Origin: Gemmatimonadota bacterium | GTDB taxonomy: Bacteria > Latescibacterota > UBA2968 > UBA8231 | DNA length: 41,222 nt | Direction: 5' to 3' | NCBI GenBank assembly: GCA_009841115.1 | Contig: VXML01000099.1 | Span: 1 to 41,222 of the forward strand | Shown here: piece after piece, positions 16,223 to 24,831 of the stretch | Position numbering within the stretch: the first letter of the stretch is position 1 | Layout of the letters: each line of letters starts with the position of its first letter | Made by a program: the position numbers and the translations under genes | The notes under the pieces: generated by a model | What the model was told of the DNA's origin: nothing | The model's input: only the letters and a program-made list of their open reading frames with translations | Database searches by the model: none

Positions 16223-18835
16223 ATGGCAAGAACTGCTAAACACATCTGCAAAGCCGCCCTACTTTTGTGGGCCATCAGCGGCGGCTCGGCCGCGGCCCAA
16301 ATCGGGCTGCAATCGCTGGCCTCCCCAGGCGCGGAAGCCCTCGATCCGGCGGTGCGCCGCTGGTACGTGCCCCAAGAGCTGGTCGCCGAACACCACTGGC
16401 GGCAGTGGAGCGCCACCAACTATGCGCGCGTACCCTATCAGCGGTATGTTAGTCCCAGCATCGAAGGGGATTACTTCTACGACGCCTTTGGCAACTTCCT
16501 CAATCAGGGCTGGCTGATATACAATGTATCCCAGTCCAACCCCGAGGAATTCGGCACCGTATTATTCGAGGCCCAGCGCTTCCGCAACTGGTTTTCCGAA
16601 GTCGCCGTGGCCTCGGAGCAAAAGGGGCAATACGCGTACGCGCTGACCATCAGCAGCGACCTCCGCACCACCCTGACGCCCATGGTGCTGTCCAAACCGC
16701 GCCTCGACGGCATACAGTTCGACTTTGCCATGGACAAGTACCGGGGCACGTTCCTCTACGCACAGGCCAGTGCCCCGCGCGGCATCACCAATCAAGAACT
16801 GCGCCGCACCAATTCCACCACCCTAATCGGGGGGCGCTTTGAGGTGCAAATCGGCGATTTCGTCGAACTCGGCGTCCACACTGCCAACGCCCACCAAGCC
16901 AATTCGCTCTCGGAAGAGGCTCTGTTGAGCAATTGGGTAACTGGGTCGCTGACCCAAGGCCAGAATCGCACCATCTCGCACATCGAAATCGCGCTGCGGG
17001 ACGACTCGCCCGACGATGGCGTGGGTGGCGCAGCGTATTTTCCGGCTGGATCGGACATCTTCATCACCTATCGGGATGGCCGCGTGGATTCGGGCCGCGA
17101 GATCCGCTTTGAACCCGTGGTAGAGGGTGGCGCGCCCAGACCGGGGTATATCGAGGCCAACGGCAACGACGAGATCCGCCTGCGCTACGACTTCGACAGT
17201 GCGAGTTTCATCAACCGAGCCGCGGCCGACAAAACCGAAATCGTCAAAGTGGAATTTCGGCTAGTAGTAGCCAACGACTATCAGGTCTGGATGACTTCCG
17301 ACCAGCAGACCAGCGGCGGCGAGCCCGTGTTCCTGCTGATGACGCAAGCGCCGGGCAACATCGTGGACTTGTCCAATTTGCGCGTCATCAGCTTTGAAGC
17401 CGGGCTGCCGACGGCAACCCACATCCTCGGCGGTACGGTGACGGCCACTGACGTAATGGGCTTCGACCTGTACGGCGAGTACGACCTCAACTGGAACTAC
17501 CGCAAATATCCCAATATCCTCGTCGAAGAACACCAGACCGCAGCCGGCATTGTCGGCGCGCGCAGCGCACCGGCCTATATGCTCAATCTGTCGCGCCAGT
17601 GGTCCCGCTTTTTCATCTACGGCGAGGCCTATCAGATGCACCCGCGCTACAACACCCAAACGTTCGTCACCCGAGACGATGGCAGCATCGATTACCAAAA
17701 CGACCGCAGCCTCATGGACCTCGTGGAAGACAACGACGACCAAGACCGGGTGCCAGACACTTTCCGCGCTGACTGGGCCTTCCCCGACCGCCAAGTCTTT
17801 CCGGGTTGGGACCAAAACAACGACTTCGTCCCCGACATCAACCAAAACGACAGCCGCGTGCGCACCAACTCGATCCCGGACTACGAAGAACCTTTCCTGC
17901 GCTTTGCAGTAGATCGGCCCGAATTCCTCTTTGGCGTTGATATGAATAACAACTTCTGGACCGACCAATACGAAAACGACCAAGAGCCGGATTACCCCTA
18001 CAAGCGCGACCACCAAGGCTACAACGCGTACGTCGGCACCTATTTGGCTCCGCAGCTAAAGATCATCGCCGGCCTCCTGCGCGAGGACCGCATCTCTTCC
18101 AACCAGAAAAACCACAGCGCGTACGCACTCCTGCGGTTCGACCGGAGCTGGGCGCGCTACGGCGATTTGCGCCTCTTCGGCATGACCAAGCGCGTGGAGG
18201 ACGACATCGCCGACCCGCTCTTGCAGTGGGCACCCGACAACACCTTGCGCCTCGGCACGCTGACCGAGATCGACGATCCCCTGCTAGCCCGCGACACTTG
18301 GATCAACCAGCTCTTCCTCGGCCACAATATCCGCGCCTTTTCACTGAGCCTACAAAACAAGATCAACTGGGTGGTCTTTCACCAACTCATGGACGCCGAG
18401 CGTCGGCAGCGCTGGGGCCTAGCCGAGACGGATTTCTTTTTCGGGATGATCAACAAGGCCCACTACCGCCATGCGTTTGGCCCCCTCTATCTAGAGCCGC
18501 GCTGGAAGAGCGAGTTTATCAAACAGAGCCGCGACCTGTTCACGGACGAGCGCCGCACGACCCTAGCCGAACTCTTCTCGCTATTGGTGGGCACCGACGT
18601 CCTAGAGATCACCAAGCTACAAGCGGGCCTAGAGTACTTGATCTTCGACGATTTCGACGCAGACGCCAACGACTTCACGGCGCTGACTTGGGGCGTTCAG
18701 TTCAAAAACGAATCGGCCTACCAAGGCTACAAGCTACAGACCGTGCTCGGGCTGGTGCTAGAGCGCAAGAATTTCAAGGACGCTCCATCGCGCACCGAGA
18801 CCCAATCCTTCATCGCCATTTACGCGGGGATTTAA
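16223..18835 (+). CDS. Large exported outer-membrane-like protein (B2), paralogue of B1
   Basis: An 870-residue protein with a signal peptide (about 1-25, cleavage near SAAA/QIG). It matches B1 over its whole length: DPAVRRWYVPQELVAEHHWRQW, EGDYFYDAFGNFL, the three Asp/Asn-rich loops (VEDNDDQDRVPDT, GWDQNNDFVPDINQND, GVDMNNNFWTDQYEND), the DTWINQLF segment and the barrel-like end SFIAIYAGI. The loops are nearly invariant while other regions differ freely, so the loops are probably functional, perhaps calcium-binding. It is the last gene of the surface operon; D3 ends 7 bases upstream. No known family is recognised, and an outer-membrane barrel is an inference from sequence periodicity. Confidence 0.65.
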   Translation: MARTAKHICKAALLLWAISGGSAAAQIGLQSLASPGAEALDPAVRRWYVPQELVAEHHWRQWSATNYARVPYQRYVSPSIEGDYFYDAFGNFLNQGWLIYNVSQSNPEEFGTVLFEAQRFRNWFSEVAVASEQKGQYAYALTISSDLRTTLTPMVLSKPRLDGIQFDFAMDKYRGTFLYAQASAPRGITNQELRRTNSTTLIGGRFEVQIGDFVELGVHTANAHQANSLSEEALLSNWVTGSLTQGQNRTISHIEIALRDDSPDDGVGGAAYFPAGSDIFITYRDGRVDSGREIRFEPVVEGGAPRPGYIEANGNDEIRLRYDFDSASFINRAAADKTEIVKVEFRLVVANDYQVWMTSDQQTSGGEPVFLLMTQAPGNIVDLSNLRVISFEAGLPTATHILGGTVTATDVMGFDLYGEYDLNWNYRKYPNILVEEHQTAAGIVGARSAPAYMLNLSRQWSRFFIYGEAYQMHPRYNTQTFVTRDDGSIDYQNDRSLMDLVEDNDDQDRVPDTFRADWAFPDRQVFPGWDQNNDFVPDINQNDSRVRTNSIPDYEEPFLRFAVDRPEFLFGVDMNNNFWTDQYENDQEPDYPYKRDHQGYNAYVGTYLAPQLKIIAGLLREDRISSNQKNHSAYALLRFDRSWARYGDLRLFGMTKRVEDDIADPLLQWAPDNTLRLGTLTEIDDPLLARDTWINQLFLGHNIRAFSLSLQNKINWVVFHQLMDAERRQRWGLAETDFFFGMINKAHYRHAFGPLYLEPRWKSEFIKQSRDLFTDERRTTLAELFSLLVGTDVLEITKLQAGLEYLIFDDFDADANDFTALTWGVQFKNESAYQGYKLQTVLGLVLERKNFKDAPSRTETQSFIAIYAGI

Positions 18836-18838
18836 GCC

Positions 18839-18868
18839 TTGACGTACGCTTTTGTGGGCGCGTATATT
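18839..18868 (+). promoter_or_regulatory. Sigma-70-like promoter of the CBM9-like gene
   Basis: TTGACG (18839-18844) and TATATT (18863-18868) are separated by 18 bases, just after the B2 stop. This gives a predicted start of transcription near 18875 and a leader of about 80 bases. Confidence 0.65.
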
Positions 18869-18891
18869 GGGCGTTCGCGCGTAGCAAAATC

Positions 18892-18921
18892 GAGAAGGTG
18901 GCCGAGTTGCCGCACCTTCTC
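18892..18921 (+). promoter_or_regulatory. 5'-UTR stem-loop (possible attenuator or stabiliser)
   Basis: GAGAAGGTG (18892-18900) pairs perfectly with CACCTTCTC (18913-18921) around a 12-base loop and is followed by TTTCCTTT. It lies between the promoter and the ribosome site GGAGGT (18943-18948). It could also stop read-through from the surface operon. Confidence 0.55.
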
Positions 18922-18957
18922 TTTCCTTTAAACCCTATTCGTGGAGGTAGCTTTACC

Positions 18958-19851
18958 ATGAAGAAGTTTCTCACCACCGCTTTTGCCTCGTTGGGCCTTG
19001 TGGTTGCCGCCCAAGCCCACGAGCCGCCTGGCGAACTGTTGGTCGCCGTGAACTTTCCCGATGCCAACGTGCCCGTCATCGACGGCAACGCCGGCGAGTG
19101 GGCACCCGTGCCCCTCGATCAGTACGGGATTTTCAGCGAGTCCTTGTTCTCGATCCACGGCTTTGCCGGCGAGAACGTCGACCGCGGCGGGCTAGACGCC
19201 AGCTCGATGCAGATCCGTCACATCATGGGCTGGAACGACGCGACGAACAACGTGTACATCACCAGCCGCGTCTTCGACAACATTCACATCACTCAGCGTC
19301 AAGATCCGGGCAAATTCTTCTGGGATGACAGCGTCGAGTACGAGCTCAACGCTGCACACCAAGCCCGCGACGACCTGAATCCCGGCGACGATGCGACCAG
19401 CTTCAGCTACAAGTTCGCCTTCCCGGTCTATCAGGAGACCTTTGAGTGGTACCGCCCCAACCGCAACCTGCCTTGGCTGACCAGCGGCTCGCAGTGGGTC
19501 GAGATCGCCCACAGCTTCACCGGCGACGAGTTCGGCGAGAGCACGTACGACTATGAGATCCGCATCCTGCCGATCGAGCGGATGCCGCGCTCAGAAGAGG
19601 CCACCGAGGACCAGGTTGAGGTTCACGACCTGACCGAGGGTAGCATCATCCACGTCACGGCGACGGTCAACGACGTCGATGGCGGCGAAGGCGATGGCGA
19701 CAACCGCATCGGCATGTGGAGCACCAACCCGATCTCGTGCTGCCACGCTGGCCAAGACCTGCTGCTAACCCCAGCCGATCCCAACATCGATTGGGGCGCG
19801 GCCACGTCCGTCGAGGCAAATAGCTGGGGCCGGATCAAGTCCCAGTTCTAG
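18958..19851 (+). CDS. Secreted CBM9-like protein
   Basis: 297 residues. The ATG at 18958 is preceded at 9 bases by GGAGGT and followed by a clear signal peptide (KKFLTTAFASLGLVVAAQAH); the open frame extends further upstream, but that part overlaps B2 and is not real. After the signal the chain reads VIDGNAGEWAPV, then HIMGWNDATNNVYITSRVFDN and FFWDDSVEYELNA: the pattern of the family 9 carbohydrate-binding module / DOMON-like domain (DGxxxEW, then W-D/N-x-x-NxYI, then WxDDSVE). No catalytic domain is attached, so it is probably a sugar-binding or surface protein. A Cys-Cys pair (SCCHAG) lies near residue 260. Own promoter, leader hairpin, strong ribosome site and strong terminator point to high, independent expression. 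Confidence 0.75.
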   Translation: MKKFLTTAFASLGLVVAAQAHEPPGELLVAVNFPDANVPVIDGNAGEWAPVPLDQYGIFSESLFSIHGFAGENVDRGGLDASSMQIRHIMGWNDATNNVYITSRVFDNIHITQRQDPGKFFWDDSVEYELNAAHQARDDLNPGDDATSFSYKFAFPVYQETFEWYRPNRNLPWLTSGSQWVEIAHSFTGDEFGESTYDYEIRILPIERMPRSEEATEDQVEVHDLTEGSIIHVTATVNDVDGGEGDGDNRIGMWSTNPISCCHAGQDLLLTPADPNIDWGAATSVEANSWGRIKSQF

Positions 19852-19880
19852 GCAGTTTTATTTTTATCGCAGTACCATTC

Positions 19881-19922
19881 CGGGCAGGTCTCGCCTTAGG
19901 TGCGGGGCCTGCCCGAATTTTT
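19881..19922 (+). terminator. Rho-independent terminator
   Basis: A 14-base-pair stem (19881-19894 with 19902-19915, two G-T pairs, core CGGGCAGG/CCTGCCCG) with a 7-base loop, followed by AATTTTT. It closes the CBM9-like unit. The T-run is followed immediately by AGGAGG, the ribosome site of the next gene, so that gene must be read through the terminator or have a promoter within it. Confidence 0.8.
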
Positions 19923-19932
19923 AGGAGGCTAT

Positions 19933-20799
19933 ATGCTCACCCAAGAACAGGTCGATTTCTACCGCGAACACGGCTATCTCGTCGTCGCGGATGTGTTGCG
20001 CCCAGACGAGTTGGAAGAGGCACACGCCATTGTCGATGACTTCGTCGAGCAGTCGCGGCACGTCTCCGAACAGAGCGGGCACTTCGACCTAGAGCCAGAT
20101 CACACCCCCGAAAACCCCAAGGTGCGCCGCTTGAGCGCACCGGCGAGTTATCACCCCTTCTTCGGCGGCTTGATGCGCGACAGCCGCATCCTAGACCTTC
20201 TAACGCCCCTGATCGGCCCAGACATTCGCGCCCAAGGCGACAAGCTCAACATGAAGCCGGCCGATGGCGGCAGCCCAGTCGAGTGGCACCAAGACTTTGC
20301 TCACTACCCGCACACTAACGACGACTTGTGCGCCGTGGGCATTGCCCTAGACGACGCCACGCAAGAAAACGGCTGCATGATGGTAGTACCCGGCTCTCAC
20401 CGGGGTCCGATCCTCGACCACCACCAAGACGGCTACTTTATCGGGGCCATCAGCCCGGAGCGCGACGAGATTGACCTCTCGTCAGCCGTACCCCTAGCGA
20501 TGAAAGCCGGTTCGCTTTCGATCCACCACAGCCGCACTTTGCACGGCTCGGCGCTCAACCGCTCGGGTATGTCCCGACGGCTCTTGCTGTACCAGTACGC
20601 GGCTGTCGATGCTTGGCCGCTCGGCGGAGTGGGCAATTGGGATTCTTTTAACGCCAACATTCTGCGCGGCGCACCCACCTACGATTTCCGCCTCGTGTCG
20701 ATGACGGCTCGCACTCGCATGCCAGCCGGAGCGCGCAGTGGCGGCGGCATCTACGAGTTGCAAAAGCCGCTGCAAGAAAAAGTATTCGCCGCCGGCTAG
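19933..20799 (+). CDS. Phytanoyl-CoA dioxygenase (PhyH) family Fe(II)/2-oxoglutarate oxygenase
   Basis: 288 residues from ATG 19933, preceded by AGGAGG (19923-19928). N-terminal helix QEQVDFYREHGYLVV is typical of the family. The iron ligands are visible as H119-Q-D121 (WHQDFAHYPHT) and the distal His204 in RTLHGSALNRSG, with Arg215/216 for 2-oxoglutarate. DDATQENGCMMVVPGSH is the standard core strand pair. Such enzymes hydroxylate small molecules; the substrate here cannot be read from sequence. Downstream, after 9 bases, follow a sugar-binding protein and two permeases on the same strand, suggesting that the oxygenase acts on a compound imported by that transporter. Confidence 0.88.
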   Translation: MLTQEQVDFYREHGYLVVADVLRPDELEEAHAIVDDFVEQSRHVSEQSGHFDLEPDHTPENPKVRRLSAPASYHPFFGGLMRDSRILDLLTPLIGPDIRAQGDKLNMKPADGGSPVEWHQDFAHYPHTNDDLCAVGIALDDATQENGCMMVVPGSHRGPILDHHQDGYFIGAISPERDEIDLSSAVPLAMKAGSLSIHHSRTLHGSALNRSGMSRRLLLYQYAAVDAWPLGGVGNWDSFNANILRGAPTYDFRLVSMTARTRMPAGARSGGGIYELQKPLQEKVFAAG

Positions 20800-20808
20800 A
20801 TCGCTGCC

Positions 20809-22098
20809 TTGCCGTCGTTTGTTCGCTTAGGGATCGTCGCGGCACTAGCTGCCGGAACTCTCTGGGGTGTCCTCTCCATTCACTGGTACCCAGCCGAAGA
20901 GGTGCTGACCATGTGGGTGTATGGCTCGCCGCAGGAGGCCGAGCTGTACCGCCATGTCGCCGCCGAGTATCGCCAACAGCACCCGGAAGTTCGCCTGCGC
21001 TTAGAGGTAGTGCCCGGCCGCAGCGTCGTGCAAAAGCTGCTGACGGGCATGGACGCCGGGCACGCCCCGGACATCTGCGTTCTGCATTGGCGGCAGATGC
21101 CCCAAGTAGCTAGCACCGGGCAGCTCCTGCCGCTCGACGACTTGGTGCGGCGCGACCAGATTGCCACCGGCGATTACTATCCAGTAGGCCTGCAAGCGTA
21201 CACCTACCACGGCACTCTCTACGGCATTCCGGTCAAAGGCAGCACCATCACCTGCTTTTACAACAAAGACCTCTTTGACCGCCACGGCATCAGCTATCCC
21301 ACCGACGACTGGACCCTCGACGATCTCCTAACCAAGGCCAAGGCCCTGACCATCGACGAGGACCAAGACGGCCTGCCAGATGTTTACGGCTGCACCCCGT
21401 ACGACATCGCCAGCTACGTGTGGAGCATGGGCGGGGACTTCTTGCGATGGGAAAACGGGCGCTACGTCTCCAACCTCGACGATCCGCGCGTGGCCCAAGC
21501 GGTGCAGTTCTACGTCGATCTCTATTTCAAGCACAAGGTCAGCCCGCCTCGGCCCGGCGTACGCAGCGACAACGCCATGAGTACCTTCACCTTTGAGGCC
21601 GGACGCATTGCCATCGGCATCATGGGGCCGTGGATGCTGCCGACCTTTCAGCTTTTGGACCGCTTCGAATGGGACGCAGCGCTCTTTCCCCAAGGACCGG
21701 CTGGTCGCCAGACGCGCTACGCCAGCGTCGGTTTTACGATCTGGAAGGGCACGCGCGAGCCAGAAGTCGCCTGGGATGTACTCAAGCACATGGTCTCGGC
21801 CGAGGCGACGACCAAGATGGCCAAGCTGGGCAGCGACCTGCCGCCGCAGCGCTCGGTGGCCCGCAACACCTACCCGCGGGCGTCAACGCCCTATGAAGAA
21901 GAAGTCTTCGTGCGCTCGATGGACTACAATGTCCGGCTCTTTCCCCAAGAGCTGTGGTGGGAGGACCTCTACCGCCGGATGCTCGACGAACTCGACGCAG
22001 CCCTCACCGGCCGCGAGAGCGTGGCCGAAGCCCTCGCCGAAGCTCACCAAGTGACCAACACCTATCTGCAGCGCATCTACGCCGAAGAAACCCCCTGA
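20809..22098 (+). CDS. Sugar ABC transporter substrate-binding protein
   Basis: 429 residues. Only TTG 20809 keeps the hydrophobic export or anchor segment (VRLGIVAALAAGTLWGVLSIHW), so I use it. The mature part is a family 1 (MalE/UgpB-like) extracellular solute-binding protein: LTMWVYGSPQEAELYRHVAAEY, APDICVLHW, LYGIPVKGSTITCFYNKDLF, GISYPTDDWTLDDLL, a DEDQDGLPDVYG loop, and FEAGRIAIGIMGPWMLP. It delivers a sugar or sugar-like compound to the permeases encoded next; its TGA overlaps the next ATG. No lipobox Cys is evident, so it may be anchored by the N-terminal segment. Confidence 0.9.
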   Translation: MPSFVRLGIVAALAAGTLWGVLSIHWYPAEEVLTMWVYGSPQEAELYRHVAAEYRQQHPEVRLRLEVVPGRSVVQKLLTGMDAGHAPDICVLHWRQMPQVASTGQLLPLDDLVRRDQIATGDYYPVGLQAYTYHGTLYGIPVKGSTITCFYNKDLFDRHGISYPTDDWTLDDLLTKAKALTIDEDQDGLPDVYGCTPYDIASYVWSMGGDFLRWENGRYVSNLDDPRVAQAVQFYVDLYFKHKVSPPRPGVRSDNAMSTFTFEAGRIAIGIMGPWMLPTFQLLDRFEWDAALFPQGPAGRQTRYASVGFTIWKGTREPEVAWDVLKHMVSAEATTKMAKLGSDLPPQRSVARNTYPRASTPYEEEVFVRSMDYNVRLFPQELWWEDLYRRMLDELDAALTGRESVAEALAEAHQVTNTYLQRIYAEETP

Positions 22099-23042
22099 TG
22101 AAGAGCCAAAACAAAGCCGCGTTCTTCTTTTTGCTGCCCAATTTCGTCGGCTTTCTCATCTTCGCGCTTGGGCCGGTCGTCGTGGCTGCGGGCATGGGCT
22201 TCTATCGCTATCAGCTCGCCTCGGGCGCACCTGTCTTCATCGGGCTGGATAACTTTGCTGATTTAGTACTCTTCAAAAAGGTCAACGGCGAGTGGGTGGC
22301 GCGTGACCCGTACTTTTGGAAGTACCTCGGCAACACGCTCTTCTTGATGCTCAACATCCCGCTCGCCATGGTCGGCTCCCTGCTCTTGGCCGTGCTGTTA
22401 AACAAAGAGCTGCCCGGCCGCATCTTCTTCCGCACCCTATTCTTCATTCCCCACCTGTGTACGGGCATCGCCATCTATATGGTCTGGAAAATGCTCCTGA
22501 CCTACGAGCCAAACGTCGGCATCGTCAACGGACTTTTGTGGCAAATTTTTGGGGTGTTGGGCATCGCGCCCGAACGGGCCGCCGCACTCCTGCCGGGGTG
22601 GTTAATCGACGCTTCTTGGGCCAAGCCCGCGTTGATCATCATGTTCATCTGGGCTAGCGTCGGCGGCTACAACATGGTTCTCTACTTAGCCGGCTTGCAA
22701 AACATCCCGCTCGAACTCTACGAGGCTGCTGAAATGGACGGCGCGGGCTGGTGGTCGCAGCTCATCCACATCACCGTGCCTCAGCTAGCGCCCACGACAT
22801 TTTTCATCCTCGTCACCAGCATAATCGGCGGCCTGCAAGGCGGCTTTGAGGCTGCTTATGTAATGACCGGGGGCGGCCCCGAGGGCTCGACGACCACCAT
22901 GAGCTACTACATCTACACCCAAGCGTACGAGCAGCTAGAAGTAGGGTACGCCGCGGCGATTTCAATGGTGCTCTTCGCGCTGATTTTCGCGGCGACCTTG
23001 CTCAACTGGCGCTACGGCGGCAAGCGGCTGGAGGCCGTCTAA
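22098..23042 (+). CDS. Sugar ABC transporter permease (MalF/UgpA type)
   Basis: 314 residues from ATG 22098, which shares one base with the stop of the binding-protein gene. About six membrane segments starting with FFFLLPNFVGFLIFALGPVV. The EAA motif that contacts the ATPase is present: YEAAEMDGAGWWSQLIHITVPQLAP. It forms the heterodimeric channel with the next gene product. No ATPase gene is found in the window, so a shared MsmK/UgpC-type ATPase elsewhere is likely. Confidence 0.92.
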   Translation: MKSQNKAAFFFLLPNFVGFLIFALGPVVVAAGMGFYRYQLASGAPVFIGLDNFADLVLFKKVNGEWVARDPYFWKYLGNTLFLMLNIPLAMVGSLLLAVLLNKELPGRIFFRTLFFIPHLCTGIAIYMVWKMLLTYEPNVGIVNGLLWQIFGVLGIAPERAAALLPGWLIDASWAKPALIIMFIWASVGGYNMVLYLAGLQNIPLELYEAAEMDGAGWWSQLIHITVPQLAPTTFFILVTSIIGGLQGGFEAAYVMTGGGPEGSTTTMSYYIYTQAYEQLEVGYAAAISMVLFALIFAATLLNWRYGGKRLEAV

Positions 23043-23945
23043 ATGGCGCGCTGGCGTCAGTACCAATCAACAGTCCTGATCTATGCGATCTTGCTCCTCG
23101 TGCTCAGCGGCATGGTGGTGCCGCTGGTGTGGACCCTGCTGACCTCCTTCAAGTACAACGTCGATGTGACGCTCGGGTGGATTCCGCCGCGCTGGACAAC
23201 GGACAATTACACCGGCGTGTTCAGCGCCTTCTCCTTCCTCCGCTACTACGCCAATTCGCTGTTCATAGCCACCGCCGTCACTGTGGTCCAAGTCGCCACT
23301 AGCGCACTCGCGGCGTACGCCTTTGCCCGCTTGCAGTTCCGGGGCCGCGACGTGCTCTTCCTCGGCTATCTATCGACGATGATGATTCCAGCCGACGTGC
23401 TGATGATCCCGCAATTCGTGCTGATGAAGAAGATTCCCGAATGGCTGAACGCGGTGTTAGCAACGGATTTTTTTAGCGGTTTCCTCTACTTAAAGAGTCA
23501 CTATATCGGCCATCCAGTGGGGCTGGACAGTTTCTTCGCCCTGATCGCGCCAGGGTGTTTCAGTGCCTATGGGACGTTCATGCTGCGGCAGTTTTTGCTG
23601 GGCATCTCGCGCGAGATCGAGGAGGCGGCGCTCATCGACGGATGCTCGGCGTGGGGCGTGTTTTGGCACGTGGTGGTGCCGCTGGCCAAGCCAGCGCTGG
23701 GGGCGCTGGCGATTTTTACCTTCCTCGGGCGTTGGCGGGCTTTTCTCTGGCCGCTGATTATGACGGATTCAGACTCGATGATGGTGCTGCCGGTGGGATT
23801 GGCCAAGCTGTCGGACCTGTACGTCAACGACTACGGGCTGATTTGCGCGGGATCGGTGTTGATGCTCGTGCCGATGATCGCGGTTTTCGTCTTTTTTCAG
23901 CGGTGGTTTATTAGCGGGATTCAGCTAGGGGCGGTGAAGGGGTAA
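23043..23945 (+). CDS. Sugar ABC transporter permease (MalG/UgpE type)
   Basis: 300 residues; ATG follows the previous TAA directly. Hydrophobic segments fit the MalG-type fold, with TSFKYNVDV in the first loop and the EAA motif EEAALIDGCSAWGVFWHVVVPLAKP. The end of the gene reads ISGIQLGAVKG, the normal C-terminus (typically GxxxGAVKG), so the gene is complete. Codons 261-277 are present again at 25106-25158 beyond a block of defence genes. The gene after it starts 5 bases downstream but is unrelated in function. Confidence 0.92.
   Translation: MARWRQYQSTVLIYAILLLVLSGMVVPLVWTLLTSFKYNVDVTLGWIPPRWTTDNYTGVFSAFSFLRYYANSLFIATAVTVVQVATSALAAYAFARLQFRGRDVLFLGYLSTMMIPADVLMIPQFVLMKKIPEWLNAVLATDFFSGFLYLKSHYIGHPVGLDSFFALIAPGCFSAYGTFMLRQFLLGISREIEEAALIDGCSAWGVFWHVVVPLAKPALGALAIFTFLGRWRAFLWPLIMTDSDSMMVLPVGLAKLSDLYVNDYGLICAGSVLMLVPMIAVFVFFQRWFISGIQLGAVKG
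23823..23875 (+). repeat. Direct repeat 1, copy A (inside permease gene)
   Basis: 53 bases coding for V261-P277 of the permease. It matches 25106-25158 at 51 of 53 positions; both differences (TGC/TGT and GGA/GGG) are synonymous. Confidence 0.9.
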
Positions 23946-23950
23946 CAGAT

Positions 23951-24568
23951 ATGAATGAATCTTTGCGACGCATCCCGCCGGGCCGCCTCACCGGCGACGA
24001 GCCGCTGCATTCAGGTGGCAATCCCATTCGGTCCGAAGATACCGTTCTGAATTTCTGGCAGTGGTCAGCATCGAACTTAATCGACAACACGCAGAGAGGT
24101 GCTCTCGCCGAATATATCGTTGCGCTCGCCATCGGGTCGGTGGACGATACGAGAAGGCCAGAGTGGGCTTCCTACGACATTAAAACTCCCGCTGACATCA
24201 AAGTTGAAGTAAAGTCATCGGCATACATTCAGAATTGGGCGCAAAAAAAGGCATCAACGCCGCGATTCAGCATTAGGCAGGCTTTCGCATGGAACCCTGA
24301 CACCAGCACCCACTCAGATGAGAAAATTCGGGACTCGGACATCTACGTTTTCTGTCTGCATAAGCACCGCGACAAGGAGACCTTAGACCCCCTCGACGTG
24401 TCCCAATGGGACTTCTATATTCTCCCAACCGCCGCGTTGGAGCGTGAGGCGAAAGAGCAAAAAACCATTGGGCTTGCATCGCTGGAGCGATTGGGCGCAC
24501 GTAAGGTGTCATTTGGACAAATTCACGACACTATCCGAGATTTACTGACGGTCTCTAAAACGTCGTAA
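23951..24568 (+). CDS. PD-(D/E)XK nuclease-like protein, putative defence gene
   Basis: 205 residues. The pattern E54 (GALAEYIVALA), D76 (WASYDIKTP) and E86-V-K88 (IKVEVKSSAY) fits the PD-(D/E)XK nuclease fold, with the QNW-Q-K segment after it. I know similar proteins only as uncharacterised: the N-terminus (LTGDEPL ... LNFWQWSASNLIDNTQRG) and the DPLDVSQWDFYILPT segment are typical of that group. DNA cleavage is an inference from the motif. The ATG lies 5 bases after the permease stop and has no good ribosome site, so it may be translated by coupling. It is AT-richer than the transporter genes and stands at the start of a toxin-antitoxin island. Confidence 0.6.
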   Translation: MNESLRRIPPGRLTGDEPLHSGGNPIRSEDTVLNFWQWSASNLIDNTQRGALAEYIVALAIGSVDDTRRPEWASYDIKTPADIKVEVKSSAYIQNWAQKKASTPRFSIRQAFAWNPDTSTHSDEKIRDSDIYVFCLHKHRDKETLDPLDVSQWDFYILPTAALEREAKEQKTIGLASLERLGARKVSFGQIHDTIRDLLTVSKTS

Positions 24569-24604
24569 GCGCAAGTCGGATCGTTAGCGAGGAGTAAAAA
24601 ACAG

Positions 24605-24829
24605 ATGACCCAACTTCTGCAAAAGGCTTTCGAGAGAGCCGCCAAACTTCCACAAGAGGAACAGGACAAATTTGCGCGTTTCCTCCTAGCCGAACTTGAG
24701 GCGGAGCGGCAATGGGCCGAGCTGTTTAGCCGTTCCGAATCAGAGGATTTGCTGGAGCGGCTAGCCGATGAGGCTCTGACAGCGCACCGAACAGGACGAA
24801 CTCAGCCTCTCGATATAGAAGAATTGTAG
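24605..24829 (+). CDS. Small antitoxin-like protein of a RelE/ParE-type pair
   Basis: 74 residues, all helical and charged: TQLLQKAFERAAKLPQEEQDKFARFLLAEL, then a region ending in TGRTQPLDIEEL. This is the pattern of small uncharacterised proteins that sit just before RelE/ParE-type toxin genes. GAGGAG lies 9 bases before the ATG. The toxin gene starts 2 bases after its stop. No DNA-binding domain is obvious. Confidence 0.7.
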   Translation: MTQLLQKAFERAAKLPQEEQDKFARFLLAELEAERQWAELFSRSESEDLLERLADEALTAHRTGRTQPLDIEEL

Positions 24830-24831
24830 GC

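Noticed and set aside
18226..18957. An upstream extension of the CBM9-like gene giving 541 residues.
   Set aside because: The extension overlaps B2 in another frame; the promoter, GGAGGT and signal peptide place the start at 18958.
21954..22097. An upstream extension of the first permease gene.
   Set aside because: It overlaps the binding-protein gene; the hydrophobic N-terminus and the ATG at 22098 overlapping the stop codon fit the usual start.
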